DNA of 64,000 nt, from assembly GCF_027920805.1 (NCBI RefSeq), contig NZ_JANWOI010000001.1, positions 62,001-126,000 on the forward strand. The letters are read 5' to 3'. Positions 27,647 to 41,181 of the stretch are shown here, piece after piece. The translations under genes were made by a program, and so were the position numbers. The stretch's first letter is position 1. Each line of letters starts with the position of its first letter. This DNA is from Govania unica (GTDB taxonomy: Bacteria; Pseudomonadota; Alphaproteobacteria; Sphingomonadales; Govanellaceae). Below the pieces are notes generated by a model. That model saw only the letters and a list, made by a program, of their open reading frames with translations. It made no database searches and had not been told where the DNA came from.

Positions 27647-28816
27647 ATGGCGGTCACGAGACTGCGTGAGTTTTTGAAATTCGAAGCCGCAGGCGGCATT
27701 ATTCTGATGCTGACGGCGGTGCTGGCCATCGTCATCAAGAATTCGTCCCTGGCCTCATTTTACGATTATTTTCTTGAGGTGCCGTTCACCATTGCGCTTG
27801 GAACGGCGGGGCTGTCGAAGCCGGTTCTGTTCTGGATCAATGACGGCCTGATGGCGATTTTCTTTTTGCTCGTCGGGCTTGAACTCAAACGCGAAGTGCT
27901 TGAAGGGCATCTGGCCAGCCGCGATCAGATCGTCCTGCCGGTGGTGGCGGCGATCGGCGGCATGGTGGTGCCGGCGCTGGTGTTTCTGGCGTTCAATCAT
28001 CAGGATCCGGCGCTTGCGCGGGGTTGGGCCATTCCCTCGGCCACCGATATCGCCTTTGCCCTCGGCGTCATGCTGTTGCTCGGCGACCGCGTGCCGGTGT
28101 CGCTTAAGGTGCTGCTGACCTCGGTCGCGGTCATTGATGATCTGGGCGCGATCGTCATTATTGCGATTTTTTACACCTCGAGCCTGTCGGTTCTGTCGCT
28201 GGTGCTATCGGCGGCGGCGCTTATCGGGCTTTATGTGATGAACCGGCGCGGTGTGGTGGCGCTCGCCCCCTATCTTCTGCTTGGGGCGTTCCTGTGGGTC
28301 TGTGTTCTGAATTCGGGCGTCCATGCGACGCTGGCCGGGGTGGCCATCGCCTTTGCCATTCCGCTTCGGGCCACCAATCTGCGCGGCAACAGTCCGGCCC
28401 GGGTGCTTGAAAAAATGCTTCACCCCTGGGTTGCTTATGGGATTCTGCCGCTTTTTGCCTTCGTGAACGCCGGTCTGCCGCTGCTTGGGCTGACGCTTCA
28501 GGATCTGTTCGCGAGCATTCCGCTTGGAATCGCGCTCGGTCTGATCCTCGGCAAGCCGGTCGGCATCATGCTGGGGCTTTTTATCTGTATCGGGCTGTTC
28601 TCGGTGCGCAAGCCCGAAGCCGTGGAGTGGTCGCAATTGTTCGGCATGTCGATCCTGACCGGGATCGGCTTCACCATGAGCCTGTTTATCGGCGGTCTCG
28701 CTTATACAAGCCTCGAGGCGGCCAATGAGGTCCGTCTCGGGGTGTTGGTGGGCTCGATTGTGTCGGGCGTCAGCGGTTATCTGGTGCTGCGTATGTTGTC
28801 CGGTAAAAAGGCTTAG
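27647..28816 (+). CDS. nhaA: Na+/H+ antiporter NhaA
   Basis: NhaA exchanges internal sodium for external protons and protects against salt and alkaline stress. The 389-residue product has about 12 membrane segments. The family motifs are FFLLVGLELKREVLEG (about 71-86), the discontinuous-helix region IPSATDIAFALGVMLLLGDRVP (about 128-149), and the paired ion-binding aspartates in SVAVIDDLGAIVIIAIFY (about 160-177). It starts after AAGGAATTCGGGG, 39 bp from the tamB stop, and may be co-transcribed with tamAB. Confidence 0.96.
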   Translation: MAVTRLREFLKFEAAGGIILMLTAVLAIVIKNSSLASFYDYFLEVPFTIALGTAGLSKPVLFWINDGLMAIFFLLVGLELKREVLEGHLASRDQIVLPVVAAIGGMVVPALVFLAFNHQDPALARGWAIPSATDIAFALGVMLLLGDRVPVSLKVLLTSVAVIDDLGAIVIIAIFYTSSLSVLSLVLSAAALIGLYVMNRRGVVALAPYLLLGAFLWVCVLNSGVHATLAGVAIAFAIPLRATNLRGNSPARVLEKMLHPWVAYGILPLFAFVNAGLPLLGLTLQDLFASIPLGIALGLILGKPVGIMLGLFICIGLFSVRKPEAVEWSQLFGMSILTGIGFTMSLFIGGLAYTSLEAANEVRLGVLVGSIVSGVSGYLVLRMLSGKKA

Positions 28817-28877
28817 AAAGCGACAGGCAGGGGGGGCCGACTTGACCCCGGCCCGGCATTGCCGCTAAGGTCCGGCC

Positions 28878-29213
28878 ATGATGAGAACGCTTGGCAAATG
28901 TCTGTTGTTGCTGTCGCTGGCCGTGACCCTGCTATGGGGCGGCATGATGACGGACGCCCACGCCGATGCGAATTTTGATGGCGCGGTCACGATGCTCGGC
29001 GTCGGCCATGACCATGACGCCAAGCATCATGATACTGCCGAGCCGTCCCATCTTGCCCATCACGGCTGCCATAGCCATCTGTCCTGCCGGAGCGATGGCG
29101 AGCCGGGGGTTTCAACGTCTTCCCATATGATTCCGGCCTATCTTGCCACCGTCACGGCAGGCCTGCCCGGTCGTGCTATCGACCCGGCCATCAAACCGCC
29201 CGCGACGATCTGA
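28878..29213 (+). CDS. Small His-rich exported protein upstream of the Czc system
   Basis: This 111-residue protein has a signal peptide (about 1-33, ending TDAHAD). The mature part is His-rich: HDHDAKHH, HLAHHGCHSHLSC and further His give about 12 His and 2 Cys within about 50 residues. I do not recognise a domain. The His clusters and its position 74 bp before a CzcCBA efflux operon suggest a periplasmic metal-binding accessory. Short His-rich proteins of this kind often precede czc/cus genes, but this is inference. The C-terminal 30 residues are hydrophobic and Pro-rich. Confidence 0.65.
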   Translation: MMRTLGKCLLLLSLAVTLLWGGMMTDAHADANFDGAVTMLGVGHDHDAKHHDTAEPSHLAHHGCHSHLSCRSDGEPGVSTSSHMIPAYLATVTAGLPGRAIDPAIKPPATI

Positions 29214-29287
29214 ACGTAAGCCTTGATTATTGCTGACGCTCTGACCTGACGTCAGCCGTTCCGATCTGTTCGACGGATTTTTTTGAC

Positions 29288-30535
29288 ATGAAATTGAAAC
29301 TGTTGCTGGTGGCGTTCGCGCTGCCGCTCGGTGGCTTTGCGCCGGTTATGGCGGAGCCGCATTCTGTTCTGACTCTGGAGGCGGCGCTCAAGGCCGCGCT
29401 TGATATCTCGCCGCGTCTTCAGGCGCAGGACGCTGCCGTACGGGCGAGCGCCGGGGCCGAACGTCAGGCGGCGGCGCGGCCCAATCCGGAAGTCTCCCTT
29501 AATCTTGAGAATTTCGCCGGGCGGGCGGGCTATGGCGGGCTTCGCGCCGTCGAGACCACGGCGAGTCTCACCCAGACCATCGAGCTTGGCGGCAAGCGGG
29601 CGGCGCGGCGGGCGGTGGCTGCGGGCGACCGCAGGCTGGCGGAAGTCGACCGGGCGCGGGAAGCGCTTGATCTCCGCCGCGATGTCACGCTCGCTTACGG
29701 CGAGGTGCTGGCGGCCGAGGAGCGGCTCACGCTCGCCCGGGCACAGATGGCCCTGGCCAATGATGTGGCGGCGACGGTGCAGCGTTATGTACGGGCGGCG
29801 CGCGATCCGCTGCTTGAAGACAGCAAGGCCGAACTTGCCCGCACCACGGCGGCTATAACCGAGGGGCAGGCCGAACGGGAGCTCAGGTCGGCGCGGCGCT
29901 ACCTCGCCCTCATGACCGGGATCGAGGACGCGGACGTCAGGCTCGATCGCCGGGTGCTGACCGATGCTTCGCCACCGCCTAGGATCGAAACCCTGCGTGC
30001 GGGTTTGCGCGATCTCCCCGATCTCCAACAGCATGAAGCGAGCATAGCCAAAGGCCGCTCGGCCATGACGCTCGAACAGGCTCAGGCCGTGCCGGACCCG
30101 CGGGTCAATGTCGGGTTTCGCGATTTTGCCGATAGCGGGGCGACGGCTTTTGTCCTCGGGGTGGCGCTGCCGCTGCCGCTGTTTGACCGTAATCAGGGCG
30201 GCATCGAGCGGGCGCGGCAGGAGATCACGCGGGCCGAACAGACCCGCATCCAGGCCGAACGCGATCTTCTGCGGCTCGCGCTTGAGGCGCGGGCGCTGTG
30301 GGAGACGGCGGCGGCTGACCGGAAAATTCTTGAGGACAAGGCGCGGCCGCAGGCGCGGCGGGCGTTGCAACTGGCCCGGGAAGGGTATGACCGCGGGCTT
30401 TTCAATTATCTCCAGGTGCTCGATGCCCAGCGCGCGTTGCAGGAGGTGGAGGGGCAGATCCTCGACAGCCTGAAACAGGCCCTCGCGGCGCGGGCAACCC
30501 TTGACCGCCTGACGGCGCGCGACAGCCAGGACTGA
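29288..30535 (+). CDS. czcC: CzcC-like outer-membrane efflux channel (TolC family)
   Basis: This 415-residue outer-membrane factor of a heavy-metal RND system has a signal peptide (about 1-23, ending APVMAEPH). Two outer-membrane-efflux repeats, each mostly long helices, start at about 30 and 230. Markers are LTLEAALKAALDISPRLQA near the N-terminus and REGYDRGLFNYLQVLDAQRALQEVE near the C-terminus. It would form the trimeric exit duct for the CzcBA complex encoded next. The adaptor gene starts 11 bp downstream, so this is a single operon. Confidence 0.9.
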   Translation: MKLKLLLVAFALPLGGFAPVMAEPHSVLTLEAALKAALDISPRLQAQDAAVRASAGAERQAAARPNPEVSLNLENFAGRAGYGGLRAVETTASLTQTIELGGKRAARRAVAAGDRRLAEVDRAREALDLRRDVTLAYGEVLAAEERLTLARAQMALANDVAATVQRYVRAARDPLLEDSKAELARTTAAITEGQAERELRSARRYLALMTGIEDADVRLDRRVLTDASPPPRIETLRAGLRDLPDLQQHEASIAKGRSAMTLEQAQAVPDPRVNVGFRDFADSGATAFVLGVALPLPLFDRNQGGIERARQEITRAEQTRIQAERDLLRLALEARALWETAAADRKILEDKARPQARRALQLAREGYDRGLFNYLQVLDAQRALQEVEGQILDSLKQALAARATLDRLTARDSQD

Positions 30536-30546
30536 AGGATAGAACC

Positions 30547-34649
<4,103 letters not shown>

Positions 34650-34692
34650 AAATTGGCTTGACCAAAGGGCGTAATGGCGGCATCGATCTTTT

Positions 34693-36378
34693 ATGATCGG
34701 TCCGTCATCAGCGCCGCAAAAAGACGACTCTCCCCCGACAGCTCTTGGGCCGCTTGGGCATCCGGTGTTCCGGGCGGTGTGGCTCGCCAGCATGGCGTCC
34801 AATCTCGGCGGGCTTATTCAGTCGGTGGGCGCGTCCTGGATGATGACCTCCATCACCAGCTCGGCCCATATGGTGGCTTTGGTGCAGGCGTCGGTCACCT
34901 TGCCCATCATGTTGTTGTCTTTGGTGGCCGGAGCGGCGGCCGATGGTGGCGACCGCCGTATGGTGATGATCTGGGCGCAGATTTTCATGCTGCTGACTTC
35001 GGTGGTGCTGACGATTTCGGCCTGGTTCGGGCTGATCACGCCGTGGCTTTTGCTGTCATTTACGTTTCTGATCGGCTGCGGCATGGCCTTTAACGGCCCG
35101 GCCTGGCAGGCCTCGGTCGGCGATATGGTGCCGCGTTCCGCGTTGCCGGGTGCTGTGGCGCTCAACAGCATGGGCTTCAATCTGGCCCGCAGCCTTGGCC
35201 CGGCGCTTGGCGGCGCGATCGTGGCGGCCTTCGGGGTGGCTGCCGCCTTTGCCATCAATGCCGTGAGCTACCTTGGATTGATCATCGTGCTCATGCGCTG
35301 GCGGCCCGAGAAACAGCCGCCCGGCTTGCCGCGGGAACCGCTTGGCATGGCTATGGCGTCGGGGATCCGCTATGTGGCCATGTCGCCGAGCATCCGGGTG
35401 GTTTTGTTACGCAGTGCGGTGTTTGGTTTTTCGGCGATTTCGGCCATGGCGCTGATGCCGCTTGTGGCCCGCGATCTGGTGGCGGGCGGGCCTTTGACCT
35501 ATGGCCTGCTGCTTGGGGCGTTCGGGGTTGGCGCTGTGGCCGGGGCGCTCGGCAGCGCGCGCCTGCGGCAGTTTATGAACAATGAAATCATCGTGCGCTC
35601 GGCTTCCATCGGGTTTTTGGCCGCCTGCGTGGTTACGGGAGTTAGCTCGCATCTGGTGCTGACCATGGTGGCTTTGCTTCTGGCCGGGGCGGGCTGGGTG
35701 CTGGCGCTTGCGACCTTCAATGTGACGGTGCAGATGTCGGCGCCGCGCTGGGTCGTGGCGCGGTCGCTGTCGCTCTATCAGATGGCGGCTTTTGGCGGCA
35801 TGGCGCTGGGCAGCTGGATCTGGGGTCTGATTGCCGGTGATTATGGCGTGGCCATTGCGCTATATGTGGCGGCCTTTGTGCAGTTGATTTGCGTGTTGCT
35901 CGGGTTCTGGTTGCGGCTGCCGGATACGCTCGACATCAATCTTGATCCGTTGCGGCGCTGGAAGGAACCGGAAACCGCCGTCCGGATCGAGCCACGGAGC
36001 GGCCCGGTGGTGGTCAGCATCGAATTTCTGATCCGCGAAACGGATATCCCCGAGTTCTTGCGCATCATGACGGAACGCCGCCGGGTGCGCTTGCGCGATG
36101 GCGCGCGCGACTGGACGCTGTTGCGCGATCTGGCCAATCCTGAATTGTGGATCGAGCGTTATCGCTCGCCCACCTGGCTTGACTATGTGCGCCACAACAG
36201 CCGCATGACCCAGGCCGACGCCAGTATCACCGACCGCCTCTATGCGCTCCATCTGGGGCCCGAGCGGCCGCTGGTGCATCGCATGATCGAACGGCAGACC
36301 ACAAGCTTCCCGGACAGCCGCGTGCCCGGCGCACGCGAACTGGCGGAGCCGCTGACCGATCCCAATCGCTGGTCGTGA
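34693..36378 (+). CDS. MFS transporter (EntS-like) with a C-terminal soluble domain
   Basis: The first 420 residues or so form a 12-segment major facilitator transporter of the MFS_3/EntS group (PVFRAVWLASMASNLGGLIQSVGASWMM at the N-terminus, and GSARLRQFMNN). After the last membrane segment comes about 120 residues of soluble sequence (about 440-561). It includes VVVSIEFLIRETDIPEFLRI and TLLRDLANPELWIERYRSPT, which resemble a ferredoxin-like antibiotic-monooxygenase fold. This arrangement recurs in proteobacterial homologues. It is an exporter of unknown small molecules. The stop codon is 9 bp from that of the convergent hutG. Confidence 0.85.
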   Translation: MIGPSSAPQKDDSPPTALGPLGHPVFRAVWLASMASNLGGLIQSVGASWMMTSITSSAHMVALVQASVTLPIMLLSLVAGAAADGGDRRMVMIWAQIFMLLTSVVLTISAWFGLITPWLLLSFTFLIGCGMAFNGPAWQASVGDMVPRSALPGAVALNSMGFNLARSLGPALGGAIVAAFGVAAAFAINAVSYLGLIIVLMRWRPEKQPPGLPREPLGMAMASGIRYVAMSPSIRVVLLRSAVFGFSAISAMALMPLVARDLVAGGPLTYGLLLGAFGVGAVAGALGSARLRQFMNNEIIVRSASIGFLAACVVTGVSSHLVLTMVALLLAGAGWVLALATFNVTVQMSAPRWVVARSLSLYQMAAFGGMALGSWIWGLIAGDYGVAIALYVAAFVQLICVLLGFWLRLPDTLDINLDPLRRWKEPETAVRIEPRSGPVVVSIEFLIRETDIPEFLRIMTERRRVRLRDGARDWTLLRDLANPELWIERYRSPTWLDYVRHNSRMTQADASITDRLYALHLGPERPLVHRMIERQTTSFPDSRVPGARELAEPLTDPNRWS

Positions 36379-36387
36379 GGGTTAAGG

Positions 36388-37179
36388 TCAGAGGCCGGAC
36401 TTGAGAACGGTTTCAAGAAGCCTGCGGATGACGCTTTGCGTTGTCTTTGCCCGGTCGTCAAGCCAGTCGTGGGGGGCGGTCTCGGTCATATAGGTCGACT
36501 GCGCCAGCTCCAGCTGAACGGCGATGATGCCGCTTTCCGGCTGGCCGTAATGGCGGGTGATATGCCCGCCTTTGAAGCGGCCGTTCAGGACCGCGCTATA
36601 GCCTTTCGCGGATTGTGCCACGGCCAAAAGCCGTGCGGCGAGGGCTTGTGGACAGGAACTGCCGTTCCCGGTGCCAAGATTGAAATCGGGCAGGCGTCCC
36701 TCGAACAGTCCGGGTACTTCGCTGCGGATGGAATGAGCATCCCACAGGATCGCGCGGCCATGGGAGGCCTTGAGTCCGGCAAGTGTCTCCGCGATCTTGT
36801 CGTGATAGGGCTGCCAATAGGTGGTTAGGCGGTTGGCGCATTCGGCGGCGTCCGGCTCAGCACCCGGGAGATAGAGCGGCGTGCCATCGAAATTGATCAC
36901 GGGACAAAGGCCGGTTTCGCGCTGGCCGGGATAGAGGCTCGCGCCGTCGGCCGGGCGGTTGAGATCGACCACGACCCGGGCGTAATTGGCTTTGAGGATA
37001 GAGGCGCCAAGCTCGCGCGCGACTGTATAAAGCCGGTCCACAAACCAGTCGGTATCGGGCAGTGCGCGGGCCGTGGGCGTGAGCCGGGCGGCGAGGCCCG
37101 GCGTGAGGTCCGTCCCGGCGTGGGGAATGCTAATGAGGAGCGGCTCGGTCCCCGCTTCAAATTCGAACAGCGGGGTCAT
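36388..37179 (-). CDS. hutG: N-formylglutamate deformylase HutG
   Basis: HutG hydrolyses N-formylglutamate to glutamate and formate, the last step of the five-step histidine pathway. The 263-residue product contains [13 protein letters not shown] (metal-binding His near 20), the [10 protein letters not shown] block (about 37-46), [15 protein letters not shown] (about 70-84) and [28 protein letters not shown] (about 145-172). This is the N-formylglutamate amidohydrolase family, not the arginase-like formiminoglutamase. Its ATG overlaps the hutH stop by 4 bp, so the two are translationally coupled. Confidence 0.95.
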   Translation of the reverse strand: MTPLFEFEAGTEPLLISIPHAGTDLTPGLAARLTPTARALPDTDWFVDRLYTVARELGASILKANYARVVVDLNRPADGASLYPGQRETGLCPVINFDGTPLYLPGAEPDAAECANRLTTYWQPYHDKIAETLAGLKASHGRAILWDAHSIRSEVPGLFEGRLPDFNLGTGNGSSCPQALAARLLAVAQSAKGYSAVLNGRFKGGHITRHYGQPESGIIAVQLELAQSTYMTETAPHDWLDDRAKTTQSVIRRLLETVLKSGL

Positions 37180-38708
37180 GGTTTGCTCTCGATGGACGGC
37201 AGCAGTCCGTCCATATATTTGAGGTACAGGCCGCTTTCCACAAGCAGCCGGGCGGCATCGATATCTGGTTTGAAATAGCGGTCGCGATCGTAATGGGTGA
37301 CCTCGGCGCGGATTTCCCCATGGATGGTTTCGAGGATGGGGGAGGAGGTCAGGGGGCGATGGAAGTCGATGCCTTGCGCGGCGGCGATCAGTTCAATGCC
37401 GATGACGGTGGCGCTGTTTTCGCACATGTCGCCCAGTCGCCTGGCGGCGAAGGTCGCCATGCTGACGTGATCTTCCTGATTGGCCGAGGTCGGGATGGTG
37501 TCGACGCTTGCCGGATGGGCCAGAGTCTTATTTTCGGACGCGAGCGCCGCCGCCGTCACCTGGGCGATCATGAAGCCGGAATTGACGCCGCTTTTTTCGA
37601 CCAGGAAGGCGGGCAGGCCGCTCATTTTCGGGTCGACCAGAATGGACAGGCGGCGTTCCGAGATATTGGCGATCTCGGCAATGCTGAGGGCGAGGAAATC
37701 GGCGACGAAGGCCACCGGCTCGGCGTGGAAATTGCCGCCCGAGATGGCTTCATTGGTATCAGTGAACAGCAACGGGTTGTCGGTGACCGCGTTCGCTTCG
37801 ATTTCAAGCACGCGGGCGGCATGGCGGATGCTGTCGAGACAGGCCCCCATGACCTGCGGCTGGCAGCGCAGCGAATAGGGGTCCTGCACGCGGGGACAAT
37901 CCACGTGCGACGCGCGGATGCGGCTGCCTGTCAGCAGGCGGCGATAGCTTGCCGCCACATCGATCTGCCCACGGTGGCCGCGCACCGCCTGAATACGCGG
38001 GTCGAACGGCAAGTCGCTGCCTTTGAGGGCATCGACGCTCATGGCTCCGGCGACGACGGCGGCGGCGAACAGGTTTTCGGTGGCAAACAGACCGGCAAGC
38101 GCGAGTGCCGTGGACACCTGCGTGCCATTGATGAGGGCGAGCCCTTCCTTGGGGGCAAGGGTCATGGGTGTGAGACCGGCAAGCTTCAGCCCTTCGGATG
38201 CGGGTAGCTCAAAGCCTTTATGGCGCACGCTGCCGATGCCGAGAAGGGTAGCGCTCATATGCGCGAGCGGGGCGAGGTCGCCGGACGCGCCGACCGATCC
38301 CTTGGATGGGATGAGCGGGTAAACCTCATGATTGTAGAGCGTGATAAGGGCGGTGACCGTGGCCGGACTGACCCCCGAATAGCCGCGCGCGAGGCTCACG
38401 ACCTTGAGCGCGAGGATCAGGCGCACGACGGCATCAGACAGGGGCGCGCCGACACCCGTGCAATGGGACATGACGAGATTGCGTTGCAGATCCTCAAGCT
38501 CGTCATCGGCGATCTGGGTCTGGGCCAGCAGGCCGAAGCCGGTGTTGATGCCGTAAACCGGATGGCCATCGGCCAGAATGCTGGCGATGGCGGCATGGCT
38601 GGTTTCGACCTGGGCCATATGGGCGGCAGGCAGGACGATCTCGCCCGGCGTTTCGTAAATGCGGCGGAGGGTGGCGAGGGTGACTTCACCCGGGTTGAGC
38701 GTGATCAT
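37176..38708 (-). CDS. hutH: Histidine ammonia-lyase HutH
   Basis: HutH removes ammonia from histidine to form urocanate, the first step of the pathway. The 510-residue length is standard. The self-forming MIO cofactor triad Ala-Ser-Gly is at residues 141-143, in [16 protein letters not shown]. Tyr53 (VYGINTGFG), [15 protein letters not shown] (near 280) and the FHAEPVAF segment are also present. Its start overlaps the hutU stop and its stop overlaps the hutG start, each by 4 bp, giving a tight hutUHG unit. Confidence 0.97.
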   Translation of the reverse strand: MITLNPGEVTLATLRRIYETPGEIVLPAAHMAQVETSHAAIASILADGHPVYGINTGFGLLAQTQIADDELEDLQRNLVMSHCTGVGAPLSDAVVRLILALKVVSLARGYSGVSPATVTALITLYNHEVYPLIPSKGSVGASGDLAPLAHMSATLLGIGSVRHKGFELPASEGLKLAGLTPMTLAPKEGLALINGTQVSTALALAGLFATENLFAAAVVAGAMSVDALKGSDLPFDPRIQAVRGHRGQIDVAASYRRLLTGSRIRASHVDCPRVQDPYSLRCQPQVMGACLDSIRHAARVLEIEANAVTDNPLLFTDTNEAISGGNFHAEPVAFVADFLALSIAEIANISERRLSILVDPKMSGLPAFLVEKSGVNSGFMIAQVTAAALASENKTLAHPASVDTIPTSANQEDHVSMATFAARRLGDMCENSATVIGIELIAAAQGIDFHRPLTSSPILETIHGEIRAEVTHYDRDRYFKPDIDAARLLVESGLYLKYMDGLLPSIESKP

Positions 38709-40387
38709 TTAACCCCTCCGATCATCGGTAGATTGAGCTGATGGTCACGGGCGCAGGCGATGGCGTCCTCATAGCCCGCATCAGCATGGCGCATGACACC
38801 GGTGGCGGGATCATTCCACAACACGCGGGAGATCCGCTCGGCGGCTTCGGGGGTGCCGTCACAGACGATGACCACGCCGGAATGCTGGGAATAGCCCATG
38901 CCGACGCCGCCGCCGTGATGGAGCGAGACCCAGGTAGCGCCGCTTGCGGTGTTCAAAAGCGCGTTCAAGAGCGGCCAGTCGGACACGGCGTCCGAGCCGT
39001 CCTTCATGGCTTCGGTTTCGCGGTTGGGGCTTGCCACCGATCCGGAATCAAGATGATCGCGGCCGATGACGATGGGGGCTTTCAGTTCGCCCCGCGCCAC
39101 CATCTCGTTGAAGGCGAGGCCGAGGCGATGACGTTGCCCGAGACCGACCCAGCAGATGCGGGCGGGCAGACCCTGAAACTGGATGCGCTCGGCCGCCATG
39201 TCGAGCCAGCGGTGGAGATGGGGATCGTCGGGAATCAGTTCCTTGACCTTGGCGTCGGTTTTCGCGATGTCTTCCGGATCGCCGGAGAGCGCCACCCAGC
39301 GGAACGGCCCGATGCCGCGGCAGAACAGCGGCCGGATATAGGCGGGAACGAAGCCGGGGAAATCAAAGGCGTTTGTGACCCCGGTTTCGGCGGCCATCTG
39401 GCGGATGTTGTTGCCATAGTCAAAGGTCGGGATGCCGAGCTTGGCGAAGCCAAGCATGGCTTCGACCTGCACGGCCATGGACTGCATGGCGGCGGCCCGC
39501 ACGGTGTCCGGGTCGCGTGTACGTTTTTCGAACCAGTCCTCGATGGTCCAGCCGCGCGGCAGATAGCCGTTCACCGGGTCATGGGCCGAGGTCTGGTCGG
39601 TCACCGCGTCGGGACGGATGCCGCGCTTCAGGATCTCGGGGAAAATCTCCGCCGCATTGCCCAAAAGCCCGATCGAAATGGGCTGACCCTTTTGATGGGC
39701 GTCGTCCAGCATGGCCAGCGCTTCATCGAGGCTGTCGGCGCGACGGTCGAGGTAGCGGGTTTCAAGCCGCTTGTCGATGCGGCTCGGTTGGCATTCGACG
39801 GCGATCATGCTGGCTCCGGCCATGGTGGCGGCCAGGGGTTGCGCCCCGCCCATGCCGCCGAGGCCGCCGGTGAGGATCCATTTGCCGGCGAGATTGCCGC
39901 CAAAATGCTGGCGGCCCATTTCGACGAAGGTCTCATAAGTGCCCTGCACGATGCCCTGACTGCCGATATAGATCCAGGACCCGGCGGTCATCTGGCCGTA
40001 CATCATCAGGCCCTTGCGGTCGAGTTCGGAGAAATGCTCCCAGGTCGCCCAATGGGGCACCAGATTGGAATTGGCGAGCAATACGCGCGGGGCGTCCCGA
40101 TGAGTACGGAACACGCCCACCGGCTTGCCGGATTGAATAAGCAGGGTCTCGTCATCGCCAAGGGCACGCAGGCTGTCGACGATGCGGTCGAAGCACTCCC
40201 AGTTGCGGGCGGCGCGGCCGATGCCGCCATAGACCACAAGCTCGTCCGGGTTTTCGGCAACCTCGGGATCGAGATTGTTCATCAGCATGCGCAAGGGCGC
40301 TTCGGTCAGCCAGGATTTGGCCGTGAGCACGGGCCCACGCGGCGAGCGGATGGGGCGGGCATTGGCGCGAAGAAGGGGATCGGTCAT
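38705..40387 (-). CDS. hutU: Urocanate hydratase HutU
   Basis: HutU converts urocanate to imidazolonepropionate using tightly bound NAD as electrophile. The 560-residue product has the family blocks [22 protein letters not shown] (near 35), the NAD-binding [13 protein letters not shown] (near 170), and the active-site region with Cys in [15 protein letters not shown] (near 395-410). I start at ATG 40387 because an AGG lies 10 bp upstream; an in-frame ATG at 40396 is too close to the same sequence. The HutC-like operator lies 12-24 bp before this start. First gene of hutUHG. Confidence 0.96.
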   Translation of the reverse strand: MTDPLLRANARPIRSPRGPVLTAKSWLTEAPLRMLMNNLDPEVAENPDELVVYGGIGRAARNWECFDRIVDSLRALGDDETLLIQSGKPVGVFRTHRDAPRVLLANSNLVPHWATWEHFSELDRKGLMMYGQMTAGSWIYIGSQGIVQGTYETFVEMGRQHFGGNLAGKWILTGGLGGMGGAQPLAATMAGASMIAVECQPSRIDKRLETRYLDRRADSLDEALAMLDDAHQKGQPISIGLLGNAAEIFPEILKRGIRPDAVTDQTSAHDPVNGYLPRGWTIEDWFEKRTRDPDTVRAAAMQSMAVQVEAMLGFAKLGIPTFDYGNNIRQMAAETGVTNAFDFPGFVPAYIRPLFCRGIGPFRWVALSGDPEDIAKTDAKVKELIPDDPHLHRWLDMAAERIQFQGLPARICWVGLGQRHRLGLAFNEMVARGELKAPIVIGRDHLDSGSVASPNRETEAMKDGSDAVSDWPLLNALLNTASGATWVSLHHGGGVGMGYSQHSGVVIVCDGTPEAAERISRVLWNDPATGVMRHADAGYEDAIACARDHQLNLPMIGGVK

Positions 40388-40398
40388 GTTATACATAC

Positions 40399-40411
40399 CT
40401 GTCTATACAAG
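40399..40411. promoter_or_regulatory. HutC-like operator before hutUHG
   Basis: CTGTCTATACAAG is a near-palindrome of the TTGTATATACAA type bound by HutC of the GntR family. It sits directly before the hutU ribosome site, inside the 91-bp gap after hutC. It shares GTCTATACAA exactly with the site before the TonB receptor at 43911. Confidence 0.75.
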
Positions 40412-40478
40412 ATGAGCCGAAAATAGCTTGCAAGGGACAGTTTGGCAACTGGATTATAACCGGAAATGACGCCCGCGG

Positions 40479-41177
40479 TTAGGGATTGAACCGGCCTGCA
40501 AGTTCATAGCGGGAACCGGGGTAATAAAGCCGCACGGTGGAGGTCACAACGCCGTTCGACCAGGTGCGTCGCAGCAGCAAAAGCGCCGGTTCGCCCTCAG
40601 CCATGCCAAGAAGCTTGCGCACGGAGTCCCCCGGCATGACCGCGCGCAACACATGTTCGGCTTCCTGCAACGGAGCCACCCGCACCAGATATTCATAGGG
40701 CGTGGTCTTGGCGAAATCGATCGACATGTAATCGGGCGCGACGGCCGGATTGACGTAACGGTCTTCGATCTGCAGCGGCACGCCGTTTTCGGAATGGAGG
40801 ATCAGGGAATGAAACAGATTGGTTTTCGGCGGTACGCCGAAATTCCCCGCAAGCTCGCCCCCGGCGCGCATGGTTTCAAGGGTCACCACCTGGGCGCTGT
40901 GCTGATGGCCGCGGGCGCGGATTTCCTCGGCGATGTTGCGCACTTCCAGGGGATGGGCATAAGCCGTGCGGTCGGCGACAAAGGTGCCGACACCGGCGAC
41001 GCGATGGAGGATGCCTTCGTCGGTCATCTCGCGCAGCGCGCGGTTGACGGTCATGCGCGACGCCCCGAGCGTGCGCACGAGTTCGTTTTCCGACGGCACA
41101 CGTTGCCCCGGCCCCCAGGTTCCGGCGCCGATATGCTCGCGAATGTGATTCTTGATCTGCTGATAAAGTGGCGTCAT
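40479..41177 (-). CDS. hutC: Histidine utilization repressor HutC
   Basis: HutC is a GntR-family repressor of the hut genes that releases DNA when urocanate binds. The 232-residue product has an N-terminal winged helix (about 1-72, with PLYQQIKNHIREHI, RVPSENELVRTLGASRMTVNRAL and GVGTFVADR). A UTRA ligand domain follows (about 90-228, with LFHSLILHSENGVPLQIEDRYVN and LLLRRTWSNGVVTSTVRLYYPGSRYEL). It follows hutF by 4 bp in one operon under the shared hutF/hutI operator, so it is self-regulated. Three candidate operators are seen in the window. Confidence 0.95.
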   Translation of the reverse strand: MTPLYQQIKNHIREHIGAGTWGPGQRVPSENELVRTLGASRMTVNRALREMTDEGILHRVAGVGTFVADRTAYAHPLEVRNIAEEIRARGHQHSAQVVTLETMRAGGELAGNFGVPPKTNLFHSLILHSENGVPLQIEDRYVNPAVAPDYMSIDFAKTTPYEYLVRVAPLQEAEHVLRAVMPGDSVRKLLGMAEGEPALLLLRRTWSNGVVTSTVRLYYPGSRYELAGRFNP

Positions 41178-41181
41178 GGCC

